Notes: generated by a model from the letters alone, not told the origin. Positions 16,475-25,771 are shown, counted from the first letter of the stretch. The stretch is 64,000 nucleotides of DNA from SIG78 sp036677805 (GCA_036677805.1 JAVBVS010000019.1:62001-126000); one strand, 5' to 3'. Program-made: numbers and translations.

Positions 16475-17734
16475 ATGAGCAAGTTGGCAATCGACGGCGG
16501 CGAAAAGCTGTATCAGGGATCGTTCCCGATGTGGCCGAGCTTCGACGACAAGGTCTACGACAAGGTTGTGGCGTTGTTGAAGACCGGCAAGGTCAATTAC
16601 TGGACCGGCGACGTCGGCAAGCAGTTTGAAAAGGCCTGGGCCAAGTGGCTCGGCGTTTCCGACGCCATCAGCGTGGCCAACGGCACCGCCGCGCTGCACA
16701 CCGCGCTGGCAAGTCTGGGCGTCGGCCCCGGCGACGAGGTCATCGTCACCAGCTACAGTTTCATCGCTTCGAGCTTCTGCGTGCTCCAGGCCGGCGCGCT
16801 GCCGGTCTTCGTCGACGTCGGCGCCGACCACCTGATCGATCCCTCCAGGATCGAAGCGGCGATCACCGAACGCACCAAGGCGATCGTGGTCGTCCATCTC
16901 TACGGGATGGTCGCCGACATGGATCCGATCATGGAAATCGCCCGACGGCGCAACCTTTTCGTAGTCGAAGACTGCGCCCAGTGCTTCGGCGGCATCTACA
17001 AGGGCCGCAAGGCCGGGACCATCGGCAATGTCGGCTGTTTCAGCTTCTGTCAGAGCAAGCATTTCACCACCGGCGGCGAAGGCGGGATGGTCGTGACCAA
17101 CGACGATGACCTGGCTTGGGAATGCCGCAGCTTCCGCGATCACGGTTACGATGTCAAAGAGCGCCTGAACCTCCTGGAAATGGAAGGCAAGCTCATGTAC
17201 ATCCACCGCCGCGTCGGATTCAACTTCCGCATGACCGAAATGCAGAGCCAGATCGGGCTGGTCGAACTGGAACGTTTCGACAACTGGAACCTCAAGAACC
17301 GCATCCGCAACGGCAAAATGCTGGTCGCCGCGCTCAAGAACCATCCGCTGGTCAAGTATGCGCCGGTCGACACGCCGGAACGGCAGAACTCCTACTGGTG
17401 GGCTCCGTTCGTGCTCGACACCGACAAACTGACCGTGTCGATGGACAAGTTCATCAAGGCCGTGGCCGCCGAAGGCGTGCCGGTCTACAGTGTGCTGTGG
17501 CCCGAAATGTACAAGGAAAAGGTTTACGTCGAACGCAAGGGCTTCGGCACCGCCGACTATCCGTTCTACGATCCGAAGTCGCGCAACATCGACTACACCA
17601 AGTTCAACTGCAAGCAGGCGCAGTGGATGACCCACCGCACCATCAGCTTCTTCACCCACCCGGTTTACACCGAAGAACACATGAACGCGTACATCGCCGC
17701 CTTCAAGAAGGTGGCCGACGTCTACATGAAGTAG
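16475..17734 (+). CDS. DegT/DnrJ/EryC1/StrS-family aminotransferase
   Basis: 419 residues, PLP-dependent fold type I. The Schiff-base Lys195 lies in FCQSKHFTTGGEGGMV; ANGTAALHTALASLG, VVEDCAQCFGG and NFRMTEMQSQIG are further family motifs. Such enzymes aminate keto-sugars for surface glycans, or a cyclitol as in StrS. A good AGGAAAGGA site precedes the ATG. A perfect hairpin follows at 17766-17796, and a ceramidase-like gene starts 106 bases later. The keto-sugar partner genes are not nearby, so substrate is unknown. Confidence 0.88.
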   Translation: MSKLAIDGGEKLYQGSFPMWPSFDDKVYDKVVALLKTGKVNYWTGDVGKQFEKAWAKWLGVSDAISVANGTAALHTALASLGVGPGDEVIVTSYSFIASSFCVLQAGALPVFVDVGADHLIDPSRIEAAITERTKAIVVVHLYGMVADMDPIMEIARRRNLFVVEDCAQCFGGIYKGRKAGTIGNVGCFSFCQSKHFTTGGEGGMVVTNDDDLAWECRSFRDHGYDVKERLNLLEMEGKLMYIHRRVGFNFRMTEMQSQIGLVELERFDNWNLKNRIRNGKMLVAALKNHPLVKYAPVDTPERQNSYWWAPFVLDTDKLTVSMDKFIKAVAAEGVPVYSVLWPEMYKEKVYVERKGFGTADYPFYDPKSRNIDYTKFNCKQAQWMTHRTISFFTHPVYTEEHMNAYIAAFKKVADVYMK

Positions 17735-17765
17735 TGCCGGGAAGCGGACTCGTTCCGCGGCCGTC

Positions 17766-17796
17766 AAGCCGGATCGCCAGATTGGCGATCCGGCTT
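17766..17796 (+). terminator. 14-base-pair hairpin after the DegT aminotransferase gene
   Basis: Perfect inverted repeat AAGCCGGATCGCCA / TGGCGATCCGGCTT with loop GAT, followed by GTTGCG. The T-tract is poor, so it may be a weak terminator or an mRNA-stabilising end. Confidence 0.6.
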
Positions 17797-17839
17797 GTTG
17801 CGTGAAAAAGCAAGATTTAACAGGAAAGTGTGAACGATC

Positions 17840-19180
17840 ATGAAAAAGATGTTCCAAGCCGGCGTCGGGCGGGCGGTCATCACGCCGGAAAAAGGCATCG
17901 CGCTGGCGGGCTACTTCAATCCGCGCTATAACACCGGCAAGCGTGACGACCTTTTCGCCAAGGCCCTGCTGCTGCAAAAGGGCGAAAGCCGTCTGGCGCT
18001 GGTTTCGTGCGACCTCTGTTTCGTAACTCCGGAAATCGTCGCCGATGTTCGCGGGCGGCTGTTGCGGGAGCATCTGGGCGAATGGGCGGAGCACCTGCTG
18101 CTGACTGCGACCCACACCCACACCGGCCCCTATACCGCCGAATTTTTCGGAGAACCGGCCGATGAAAAATATCTTGATTTTCTGGCCCGTCAGATTGCGG
18201 ACGCGGTGAAACTGGCCGTCGCCGATCTCGCCGACGCCGAATTGCTGGCGACGCAAAGTTTCAGCAATCCCCTGGCCTTCAACCGCCGTTACTGGATGAA
18301 GGACGGACGGGTCGTCACCAATCCGGGCAAGCTCAACCCGAACATCGTGCGGCCGGAAGGCCCCGTCGACGCAGAGATCGGGCTGCTGGCCATCCGCAAG
18401 GCGGGCAAAATCGCCGCCGTGGTGGCCAACATCGTCAATCATACCGATACCATGGGCGGCGATCTGGTTTCGGCGGACTGGCCGGGATTCATGGAACAGG
18501 CGCTCCGGGCCGGTTGCGGCGAAAATTTTGCCGTTCTGACCCTGATCGGATGCTCGGGCAACATCAATCATTTCGATGTTTCCGACGGCTTCGACCAGAC
18601 CTCGCCGGACGAGGCCCGCCGCATCGGCGCGAGCTATGCCGCAATTCTGGCGGCGATGATGCCGAATTTGAAAAAAATCGACTTTGCGGAAATGCGGATC
18701 AAGCGCGCCATCGAAACCGTTTCCTATTGTGTGATCGACGACGTCACGCGGGCGGAAGCGGAAGCAACGATGAAACGCACCGAGGGCATCAGTTCCGACA
18801 AGGACCTGACCAGCGAGGAACTCGCCGCCGGCGATGGCGCCGTGGCCCGTTTTTTCGCCTGGCAGACGCTGGAATATGCCAAACAGTGTTCGGGCAAGGC
18901 GCGGGATTTTGAATTGTTCTGCATCCAGTTCGACGATGCGCTGGCCATTGCGACTTTTCCGGGCGAATGCTTCACGGAAATCGGGCTGGCGCTCAAGGCC
19001 GGCAGTCCTGCGAAGCAGACACTGATTGCAACCCTGGCGATGGGGGAATGCGGTTATGTCTGCATGCCCGGCTGCTTCGTTCGCGGCGGGTATGAAATCC
19101 TGCCGGTGGTCGGCGGCGGTCCGGCCCGCGACACCGCGCCCCGACTGGTGAAGACCGGATTGGATCTGCTGTGGCGCTAA
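17840..19180 (+). CDS. neutral/alkaline ceramidase-like hydrolase (N-terminal domain family)
   Basis: 446 residues. The opening AGVGRAVITPEKGIALAGY and the block ATHTHTGPYTAEF near residue 92 match the neutral/alkaline non-lysosomal ceramidase N-terminal domain, where these His residues bind zinc. IVNHTDTMGG and IGCSGNINHF are further zinc-site-like motifs. No signal peptide is seen, so the protein is probably cytoplasmic. In Lentisphaerota and Planctomycetota such proteins are common and probably act on substrates other than ceramide; an amidase role is inferred. AGGAAAG lies 11 bases before the ATG. Confidence 0.75.
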   Translation: MKKMFQAGVGRAVITPEKGIALAGYFNPRYNTGKRDDLFAKALLLQKGESRLALVSCDLCFVTPEIVADVRGRLLREHLGEWAEHLLLTATHTHTGPYTAEFFGEPADEKYLDFLARQIADAVKLAVADLADAELLATQSFSNPLAFNRRYWMKDGRVVTNPGKLNPNIVRPEGPVDAEIGLLAIRKAGKIAAVVANIVNHTDTMGGDLVSADWPGFMEQALRAGCGENFAVLTLIGCSGNINHFDVSDGFDQTSPDEARRIGASYAAILAAMMPNLKKIDFAEMRIKRAIETVSYCVIDDVTRAEAEATMKRTEGISSDKDLTSEELAAGDGAVARFFAWQTLEYAKQCSGKARDFELFCIQFDDALAIATFPGECFTEIGLALKAGSPAKQTLIATLAMGECGYVCMPGCFVRGGYEILPVVGGGPARDTAPRLVKTGLDLLWR

Positions 19181-19654
19181 CCCCGGCTCCATTCGCCGGC
19201 GGCAACCGGAATCCTCCGCTTACCGCCGGTGCCGGGTTGCCGGTTGAATTTTGATCCGGCAATGTCCCGTCACACCGTCACTTCTCCGTCATGCGTGCCC
19301 GGGGTCCGTCGTCGGTCCGAAGTCGCGCGCGCGTTACGCGCGCGATATTCAATAGCAGAATGAGTTCCGGTGAATAAATCGGTGTTTTTTCGCGCCGGGG
19401 ATGGTGTCGCGCCTGTCCCGAAAAGTGAATTTATCAAACTGGTATTAGGCTGTACGGTGCTTTTCTTACTCAAAAAAACCTTTTTTTTCGAGAATTTTAT
19501 GTAAGGGCCCTTGACATTTGCCGGAAGATATCGTATACTTATAGCCAACGAAACAAATCCGGAACGGACCGCCGTATTTTAAAAGCGTCCGTCAGTTTCG
19601 GAAAGGTTCAGTCAAAACGGTTTTAAAAAACCAACAAACCCAAAGGAGTTTCTC
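19181..19654. other. 474-base intergenic stretch upstream of the major pseudopilin gene
   Basis: No gene recognised. It contains an alternating CG palindrome (CGCGCGCGTTACGCGCGCG, 19324-19342), an A/T-rich segment, the strong promoter at 19511-19539, and an untranslated leader of about 110 bases. A 92-codon open stretch on the minus strand (19270-19548) has no family features and crosses the promoter, so it is not called. Confidence 0.6.
19511..19539 (+). promoter_or_regulatory. strong sigma-70 promoter for the pseudopilin gene
   Basis: TTGACA, 17-base spacer, TATACT, one of the best promoters in the window. The predicted start is near 19546, giving a 5' leader of roughly 110 bases. Confidence 0.8.
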
Positions 19655-20338
19655 ATGAAGAAACAGTTCACCCTCATTGAACTCTTGGTGGTTATTGCCA
19701 TCATCGCGATCCTGGCTGCCATGTTGTTGCCGGCTCTGTCGGCTGCCCGCGAACGTGCCCGCAGCGCGAACTGCATCAGCAAGCTGAAGCAGATCGGCCT
19801 GGCCGAATTCATGTATTCCGGCGTCAATAAGGATTATGTGGCGTGGATCGATAATCACGCCGACACCGATACGTTTGCCGTTTCCAGCGAAATGGCCGCC
19901 AATGACACCTTGGCCAGCGTTTATCCGGGCAATTCGACCGACAAGCTCCTGATGGGCGGATTCCTGGGCATGAACCTGGCGAAGGAAACTTTCGACGCCA
20001 AGGAAAAATCGTTCAAGTGCCCGAGCGACACCGCAACGTTTAATGCCACCGCGACTCAGGCGTCCTATGCCAATTTGATTCTGACGGATGGCACTGCGGA
20101 AGCCACTGTCGGCAAAAAGCGTCTGATCGTCGGCCGTGACAATCCGGGTTGCGCGACTTGGATGGATTCCCATAAGGGTATTCTGGGCAATGCCACCACC
20201 GCCTACAATAACCATCCGACCAACTTGAACGTTTGCTACCTCGGCGGTCACGTCGGCAGCAAGCCGATCAAAGACACCACCGGTGCGACTTGGGCCGCGC
20301 TCGCGGGTTCGAAGTTCTACGACGAAATCACCTACTAA
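19655..20338 (+). CDS. pseudopilin (prepilin-type N-terminal methylation, DUF1559 family)
   Basis: 227 residues. Short basic leader MKKQ, cleavage before the Phe of FTLIELLVVIAIIAILAAML, Glu at +5, then LPALSAARERARSANCISKLKQIG, the standard DUF1559 pattern. Near the C-terminus NHPTNLNVCYLGGHVGSKP is the variant of the H-x-N-x-x-x-DG motif, with GG in place of DG. Such proteins are processed by a prepilin peptidase and assembled in or near a type II secretion/pilus-like apparatus; none of those machinery genes is in the window. Strong promoter, AAAGGAG site and strong terminator make it a highly expressed single-gene unit. Confidence 0.9.
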   Translation: MKKQFTLIELLVVIAIIAILAAMLLPALSAARERARSANCISKLKQIGLAEFMYSGVNKDYVAWIDNHADTDTFAVSSEMAANDTLASVYPGNSTDKLLMGGFLGMNLAKETFDAKEKSFKCPSDTATFNATATQASYANLILTDGTAEATVGKKRLIVGRDNPGCATWMDSHKGILGNATTAYNNHPTNLNVCYLGGHVGSKPIKDTTGATWAALAGSKFYDEITY

Positions 20339-20377
20339 GTTCAATGATCTGATTCGATTCAGAACTTGAATTGCAAA

Positions 20378-20408
20378 CGCATCGCCGGAAACGGCGGTGC
20401 GTTTTTTT
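20378..20408 (+). terminator. strong Rho-independent terminator after the pseudopilin gene
   Basis: 10-base-pair stem CGCATCGCCG / CGGCGGTGCG (one T-G pair) closed by a GAAA tetraloop and followed by seven T. Confidence 0.93.
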
Positions 20409-20450
20409 ATGGCTTGATTTCCCAAAGATACAAGACGCAAGATGAATGAT

Positions 20451-20945
20451 TCACCGCGGACGGGAAAGCGCAGGCAACCCCGCGGCATGACGGGCCGCGG
20501 CGAAATCCAGCCAGACGTCATTTTCCCGGCCCAACTCTTTGAGCAGGGCGCCATGACTTAAGCCCAGCGTCTGCGCGGCGGCCTTGTGATCGAGCGCGGC
20601 GGCGGCGATTGCGTCCAGCAAGCGGGCCAATTCCAGCGGATATTCCGGATTGTCGCGCTGCAAATGGCGGTAGGGCGCCGGCGATTCCGGCGCCGGCGCA
20701 CGACAGGTGCGCGCGATCAGCAACCGTAATTTGAGCAACGCGACATGGCGGTTGCGATGCTGACTGCGTTCAGCATCGTCGCACACCTGACACGCCAGCG
20801 GCTGAAAGATCAGCCGGACGCCGGTCGAGGTCTTGTTGCGATGCTGCCCGCCGGGCCCGGACCCCTTGTAAAAATCCAGCGTGCAACAGGCGCTGAGTTC
20901 GTCGTCCGTCATCTTCAGATATTGATCCCGCGCCGGCAAATTCAT
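20451..20945 (-). CDS. release factor-like peptidyl-tRNA hydrolase domain protein (GGQ)
   Basis: 164 residues. FYKGSGPGGQHRNKTSTGVRL holds the catalytic GGQ at residues 32-34, as in class I release factors, but the codon-recognition domains are absent. The length fits ArfB/ICT1-like rescue factors, yet the C-terminus is not the long basic tail that ArfB puts in the mRNA channel; it ends with a helical, Ala/Leu-rich part. Ribosome rescue or a related hydrolysis is inferred. The gene is divergent from the YmdB-type gene. Confidence 0.8.
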   Translation of the reverse strand: MNLPARDQYLKMTDDELSACCTLDFYKGSGPGGQHRNKTSTGVRLIFQPLACQVCDDAERSQHRNRHVALLKLRLLIARTCRAPAPESPAPYRHLQRDNPEYPLELARLLDAIAAAALDHKAAAQTLGLSHGALLKELGRENDVWLDFAAARHAAGLPALSRPR

Positions 20946-20965
20946 GGTTTTCCTCGGTTGAACGG

Positions 20966-20993
20966 TTGTTTTTCATAATATAGAACCTATATT
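20966..20993 (+). promoter_or_regulatory. sigma-70 promoter for the YmdB-type gene
   Basis: TTGTTT, 16-base spacer, TATATT; predicted start about 30 bases before the ATG, ahead of the GAGGAAAGAGG ribosome site. Confidence 0.6.
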
Positions 20994-21028
20994 AAGACTC
21001 TGCAAGAGGAAAGAGGATTGCCGGAATT

Positions 21029-21811
21029 ATGAATATTTTGTTTATCGGGGACATTGTCGGCCATCGCGGGCGCCAGGCCGTGCGGGAGCTGGCGCCGGAA
21101 CTGCGCCGGGAATTCAATGTGTCGATGGTAATCGCCAACGCGGAAAACGTTGCCGCGGGCAACGGCTTGACCGGCGGCTGTCTGCGCGATCTGGCCGGTG
21201 TGGTTGATTTTTTTACCGCCGGCGACCACATCTGGGACCAAAAGGATTTCGAGCATGAAATCCTCTCGTTCAACAACATCGTGCGTCCGGCCAACCTGAG
21301 CAGCCTTCAGCCTGGCGTCGGGGTTCGCGTCGTCCGCAACCCGGTCTGCGGCGAGCTGGCGGTAATCGCACTGCAAGGCAAGATTTTCATGAAGGAAAGC
21401 GCCCGCTGTCCGTTTGAAACGGCGGAGCGCATTCTGGCGGAACTGCCGCCGACGGTCAAAACCATTCTGGTTGATTTTCATGCCGAAGCAACCAGTGAAA
21501 AAATTGCGATGGGATATTTTCTTGAGGGCAGGATCACGGCGCTGTTGGGCACGCACACTCATGTGCAGACCGCCGATGCCCAAATCCTGCCCGGCGGCAC
21601 CGCCTATCTTTCAGACGTTGGCATGGTCGGCGCCGTCCGTTCGGTGCTGGGCCGTGAAGTCGATGCGGTGGTGAACAAATTCCGCTCCGGCATGCCCCGG
21701 CGGCTGCCCGTGGCCGAAGGGCGCATCCGACTCGATGCATGCGTCGTGGCCTATGATCCTCAAACCGGCCGGGCATCCGGAATTACGCCGATTTCTCGCT
21801 ATTGGGAGTAA
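21029..21811 (+). CDS. TIGR00282-type metallophosphoesterase (YmdB family)
   Basis: 260 residues. Di-metal site motifs are visible: GDIVGHRGR at the N-terminus, NAENVAAGNG, GDHIWD, VDFHAEATSEK and GTHTHVQTAD. The best-studied member, Bacillus YmdB, hydrolyses 2',3'-cyclic nucleotides and affects biofilm formation. The next gene, a permease, starts 26 bases downstream, so the two are probably co-transcribed. Identification to family is firm; the role here is not known. Confidence 0.92.
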   Translation: MNILFIGDIVGHRGRQAVRELAPELRREFNVSMVIANAENVAAGNGLTGGCLRDLAGVVDFFTAGDHIWDQKDFEHEILSFNNIVRPANLSSLQPGVGVRVVRNPVCGELAVIALQGKIFMKESARCPFETAERILAELPPTVKTILVDFHAEATSEKIAMGYFLEGRITALLGTHTHVQTADAQILPGGTAYLSDVGMVGAVRSVLGREVDAVVNKFRSGMPRRLPVAEGRIRLDACVVAYDPQTGRASGITPISRYWE

Positions 21812-21837
21812 TGCTCAAGCCCGCCGGGAGCTGAATC

Positions 21838-22845
21838 ATGGCATTTTATCTGCTCAAACGACTGCTGCTGGCGCTGTTCACGCTGCTGATCATTCTTTTT
21901 CTGAGTTATCTTCTGCTGCGGCTGGCGCCGGGCGACCCGACCCGCAGCTCCTTTCTTTCCGCCGAAAACGGCGGCATGAGCAATGCGGATAAAGCCGAAT
22001 TGGCGCGCAACGAGGCGTTGCGGGCCAAGCTCAAGCTGGACGAGCCGATCCTCAAAGGCTTCGGCGAATGGCTGGATGGCGTGATCCGCCACGGCGACTT
22101 CGGCTCTTCGGCAACCGTGGAGCCGGGACGGCCGGTCGCGGCCATGATCCTCGAGCGGCTGCCGGTAACGGTAAAGCTCAATCTGCTGGCGATTTTCCTG
22201 ACCTATCTGCTGGCGATTCCGATCGGTGTTTTCAGCGCGGTCCGGCCGGACCGCGGGCTCGACCGCATTTCCACCTTGATGATGTTTCTGCTCTACAGCC
22301 TGCCGGTCATGTGGGCCGGATTGATGCTTCAGGCTTTGTTCTGCGCCGGAGGCAAATGGCCGCTTTTCCCGCTCAAGGGACTGGCGCCGTATGACGGCAG
22401 ATTGTCCACCTTCGGCGCGCTTGGCCAGAGTCTTTTCTACTACAGTTTGCCGGTCGTCTGCCTGGCTTATGCCGGGCTTGCCGGTCTCGCGCGTTATACC
22501 CGCGCGAGCATGATCGAAGTGTTGCAGCAGGATTACATCCGAACCGCCCGCGCCAAAGGGCTCGGCCCCGGCGCGGTCATCTGGGGCCATGCGTTCCGCA
22601 ACAGCCTGATCACCCTGATCACGCTTTTTTCCGGGTTGCTGCCGGGGTTGGTGGCGGGAAGCATCATTGTTGAACATATCTTCAATATTCCGGGGATGGG
22701 AACCCTCTCGCTGCTGGCGCTGTCGAGCCGGGATTATCCACTTCAGATGGTGCTCTTCGCTTTCGCCGGCATGTTGACGCTGCTGGGCATTCTGTTGGCC
22801 GATCTGTGCTACACCTGGGCCGATCCGCGGATCAAACTGCATTGA
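21838..22845 (+). CDS. OppB/DppB-type ABC transporter permease (orphan)
   Basis: 335 residues, six membrane segments. The N-terminus LKRLLLALFTLLIILFLSYLLLRLAPGDP is the DppB/OppB leader, and YTRASMIEVLQQDYIRTARAKGL is the EAA loop that contacts the ATPase. The large periplasmic loop contains the usual GDFGSS. It is full length, but no second permease (OppC), ATPases or solute-binding protein lie nearby; the next gene is a glycosidase. The partner subunits may be elsewhere, as in YejB-type systems. Confidence 0.88.
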   Translation: MAFYLLKRLLLALFTLLIILFLSYLLLRLAPGDPTRSSFLSAENGGMSNADKAELARNEALRAKLKLDEPILKGFGEWLDGVIRHGDFGSSATVEPGRPVAAMILERLPVTVKLNLLAIFLTYLLAIPIGVFSAVRPDRGLDRISTLMMFLLYSLPVMWAGLMLQALFCAGGKWPLFPLKGLAPYDGRLSTFGALGQSLFYYSLPVVCLAYAGLAGLARYTRASMIEVLQQDYIRTARAKGLGPGAVIWGHAFRNSLITLITLFSGLLPGLVAGSIIVEHIFNIPGMGTLSLLALSSRDYPLQMVLFAFAGMLTLLGILLADLCYTWADPRIKLH

Positions 22846-23044
22846 GGGCTCCGGCCGCCGGGCACATGACGCGCGCGGCGATGTCATGTCCTCCTAGAAC
22901 AACTTATTCTGCCATATTTTCAGCTCGATCTGGCCCAGGTTCAGGATGCTTTTCCCATAAAATACCCGAGGCCGCATTTGCATTGCGCGAGGTCGCCGGA
23001 TAAATTAATCTGCGAGTAACAAATCAACCGGAAGGAACCGACGG

Positions 23045-25747
23045 ATGAATCGCTACGATTATTTGCGCAACTCTCATGACCTCAGCCTGTCGGACTGGGG
23101 GCCTTATGCCCGCGACGTTTACGGGTTGTCGCATATTGCCGACCATGAGCGCGGGATCAAATTTGATTTTTTCATGGTCCCGGGTCTGTTGCGCCGGGCA
23201 TTTTTCATGCCGGAAACGTTGCGGGAATGCGACTGCTCCCCCTGGGAGGCGGCGCCGGATCTGAGTTATTTCAGCGTCCGCCAACAGATGGAGGGGCGCA
23301 ATCTGTTTTATACCGACACCGCCTATTGCCGGATCGCCGAAGACCTCTATCTGGGGCGGATTGAATTCGTCAATCACACCGCCGAACTGCGCGGTGCCTC
23401 GCTGCTGCTTTATACCCGGCTTGCACCGCGCGACCAGGTGGCGCCGGTGTTGCCGCCCGACGCCCGCTGGATTGATGCACTCGATTATAAGGAGATGGCA
23501 TTTTCCTACCCCCGCGCCGACCACAATCTGACCTGGGGTGCGGGTCGCCGGGGCGAGCAGAGCTATCCCGGGACAGTCGGCAGCCGCTGTCTTGGTCAGC
23601 CGTTCTACGACCGTACGCTGCCCTGTTTCGGCGCCCGGACCGGAGATCGGGTGGAATACGAATTCGCGGCCGGACCGACCGATGGCAAAATTCTGCTTCG
23701 CGCCCGGGTCGACAGCGGGCAGACGGTAAAAATGTGTGTGGCGGTCAACGGCCTGAGCCGGGAGTTTTCCTTCACCGGGACCGGCGCTTTTGAACTGTTT
23801 GAAATTCATACCGGCAAATTGTCCGGGCCGACCACACTCGAACTGGCGGCGATGGAAGACGGCTGCGGCATCCGGATCGACGGATTGGTCGTGTTGCCGG
23901 AGCTGACGCCGAACTGCGCCGTCGGGTTCGCGCCGATCGGCCGGGCGGTCAATCCGGTCAGCGCGCCGGGGGCAATGGAAAACAGTACGGTTTTCACCGG
24001 CGCCGACTTGAAAAAAGCCTATCTTTCCTGGTGGAGCCGGCCGGCGTCGACGGAGCGGGAGTATTGGGTCCGCGATCTGCCCCGGCTGATCAACTATTCC
24101 TACGGGTTGCGCCAGCCTTACTACAACCACTGGGACGACAACCAGGGCGATGAATTCTGCCATGACAGTTACATCATTCCAATTGAAGTCCCGGCCGAGG
24201 GCCGCCAGGTGGTTTATGCGCTTTATGCCGCCGGTTCCGATGCCGCTGCCGTCAATGCGATGCTGGGCGCGCTCGACCGCTCGTCCGAAGCGCTGGAGCG
24301 GCTCTATGAAACCGCCCGCACCCGCGCCGTCTCCTGCCCGGAAACGGCCGAAGGCGCGCCGTTCCGCTTCAGCCGCCAGCTGATGGCCGCGACCTCGCTG
24401 ACCAATGTGAACTTCCCGATTCAGGCCCGCGGCAAGAATATCCGCCATCATGTGCCGGACAAATATTTCAACAGTCTTTACAGTTGGGATTCCGGCTTTA
24501 TCGGCCTCGGCTTCCTGGAGCTTGATCGCCGGCGCGCGATCGAAAACCTCAACGTCTATGTCACCGAACCGGACGACGACGAGAACGCCTTTGTCCTCTA
24601 CGGGACGCCGCTTCCGGTCCAGGCTTATCTTTACGCTGAAATCTGGAACCGTCATCAGGATCGTGATATGCTGGAGTTTTTCTATCCCCGGCTTCGTCAT
24701 TTTTACGATTTCATCGCCGGACATATTCCAAGTTCGACCTATCGGACGGCCAAAACCGATTTGCTCCGCTCCTGGGATTATTTTTACAACTCCGCCGGCT
24801 GGGACGACTATCCGCCGCAATGGTATATTTATAAGGAAAAGCGTTATGACGTCGCTCCGGTGGCCACCACCGCTCACGCCATTCGCTTTGCCCGGATTCT
24901 GGCCCAGGCGGCGCGCACCTTGGGGAAAAACGGCGATCTGGAAATTTATGAAGCCGACATCAAAGCCATGGGCGAGGCATTGCAGCGCTACAGCTGGGAT
25001 GAAAACGAACAGGTTTTCAGTTATATCGAACACGATGCCGACGGCCATTTCCGGGGTATCTTCCGGGATCCGGCCAGCGGACGCAATTTCAATCTCGGCA
25101 TGGACGGCGTCACGCCGCTGGTAGCGGGCGTTTGCACCAATCGGCAGCGCGATTTGCTTTTCGACCGCCTTTCCTCGCCGCAGGCGATGTGGACGCCGAT
25201 CGGCATTTCGACGGTCGATCAGCAGGCGCCCTACTATCGTACCGACGGCTACTGGAACGGCTGCGTCTGGATGCCGCATCAATGGTTCTTCTGGAAGGCG
25301 GCGCTGGATGCCAATCGGGCGGACTTCGCCCGGCGCATCGCCGACACCGCGCTGAAACTCTGGAAAAATGAGGTCGACCAGTCTTTCTACTGTCTTGAAC
25401 ACTTTTCCATCACCTCCCGGCGCGGCGCGGGCTGCTGTCACTTCGGCGGACTTTCCTCGCCGGTGCTGAACTGGTATGGCGCCTATTACATTCCGGGACG
25501 CCTGACCGGAGGCTTCGACACCTGGATTGCCGGGCAGAAGCAGTCCGGAAACGAATTTACCGCTGAACTTGAAATCGCCGGCAATGCCGACGACCTGGCC
25601 ACGTTGCTTTATGTCGCCGAAGATGACGGCCCGTATGCCGCCATTTACAACGACATCGCGGTACCGTGCGCCGCGAGTTTGGGCAAGTGTCTCGAAATCA
25701 CCCTGCCGAAACACAGCGCCGGAACGCTCCGGATGATTCGAAAATAA
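23045..25747 (+). CDS. GH63-like (alpha/alpha)6-barrel glycoside hydrolase
   Basis: 900 residues, no signal peptide. The N-terminal 400 residues are beta-rich. The C-terminal 500 form a predicted six-hairpin barrel with NSLYSWDSGFIGLGF, RSWDYFYNSAGWDDYPPQ and DGYWNGCVWMPHQWFFW, the conserved blocks of GH63/GH37-type enzymes; the Asp in SWDSGF is the likely acid. The family acts on alpha-glucosides or alpha-mannosyl compounds. Substrate is unknown; a cytoplasmic enzyme would need imported oligosaccharides, and the upstream OppB-type permease is the only transporter gene near. GGAAGGA precedes the ATG. Terminator follows. Confidence 0.78.
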   Translation: MNRYDYLRNSHDLSLSDWGPYARDVYGLSHIADHERGIKFDFFMVPGLLRRAFFMPETLRECDCSPWEAAPDLSYFSVRQQMEGRNLFYTDTAYCRIAEDLYLGRIEFVNHTAELRGASLLLYTRLAPRDQVAPVLPPDARWIDALDYKEMAFSYPRADHNLTWGAGRRGEQSYPGTVGSRCLGQPFYDRTLPCFGARTGDRVEYEFAAGPTDGKILLRARVDSGQTVKMCVAVNGLSREFSFTGTGAFELFEIHTGKLSGPTTLELAAMEDGCGIRIDGLVVLPELTPNCAVGFAPIGRAVNPVSAPGAMENSTVFTGADLKKAYLSWWSRPASTEREYWVRDLPRLINYSYGLRQPYYNHWDDNQGDEFCHDSYIIPIEVPAEGRQVVYALYAAGSDAAAVNAMLGALDRSSEALERLYETARTRAVSCPETAEGAPFRFSRQLMAATSLTNVNFPIQARGKNIRHHVPDKYFNSLYSWDSGFIGLGFLELDRRRAIENLNVYVTEPDDDENAFVLYGTPLPVQAYLYAEIWNRHQDRDMLEFFYPRLRHFYDFIAGHIPSSTYRTAKTDLLRSWDYFYNSAGWDDYPPQWYIYKEKRYDVAPVATTAHAIRFARILAQAARTLGKNGDLEIYEADIKAMGEALQRYSWDENEQVFSYIEHDADGHFRGIFRDPASGRNFNLGMDGVTPLVAGVCTNRQRDLLFDRLSSPQAMWTPIGISTVDQQAPYYRTDGYWNGCVWMPHQWFFWKAALDANRADFARRIADTALKLWKNEVDQSFYCLEHFSITSRRGAGCCHFGGLSSPVLNWYGAYYIPGRLTGGFDTWIAGQKQSGNEFTAELEIAGNADDLATLLYVAEDDGPYAAIYNDIAVPCAASLGKCLEITLPKHSAGTLRMIRK

Positions 25748-25771
25748 TTTCCGGATTCCGGCTTTTGCTCC

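Noticed and set aside
19270..19548. 92-codon minus-strand open stretch upstream of the pseudopilin gene
   Set aside because: It overlaps the strong plus-strand promoter, has no ribosome site and no recognisable domain.
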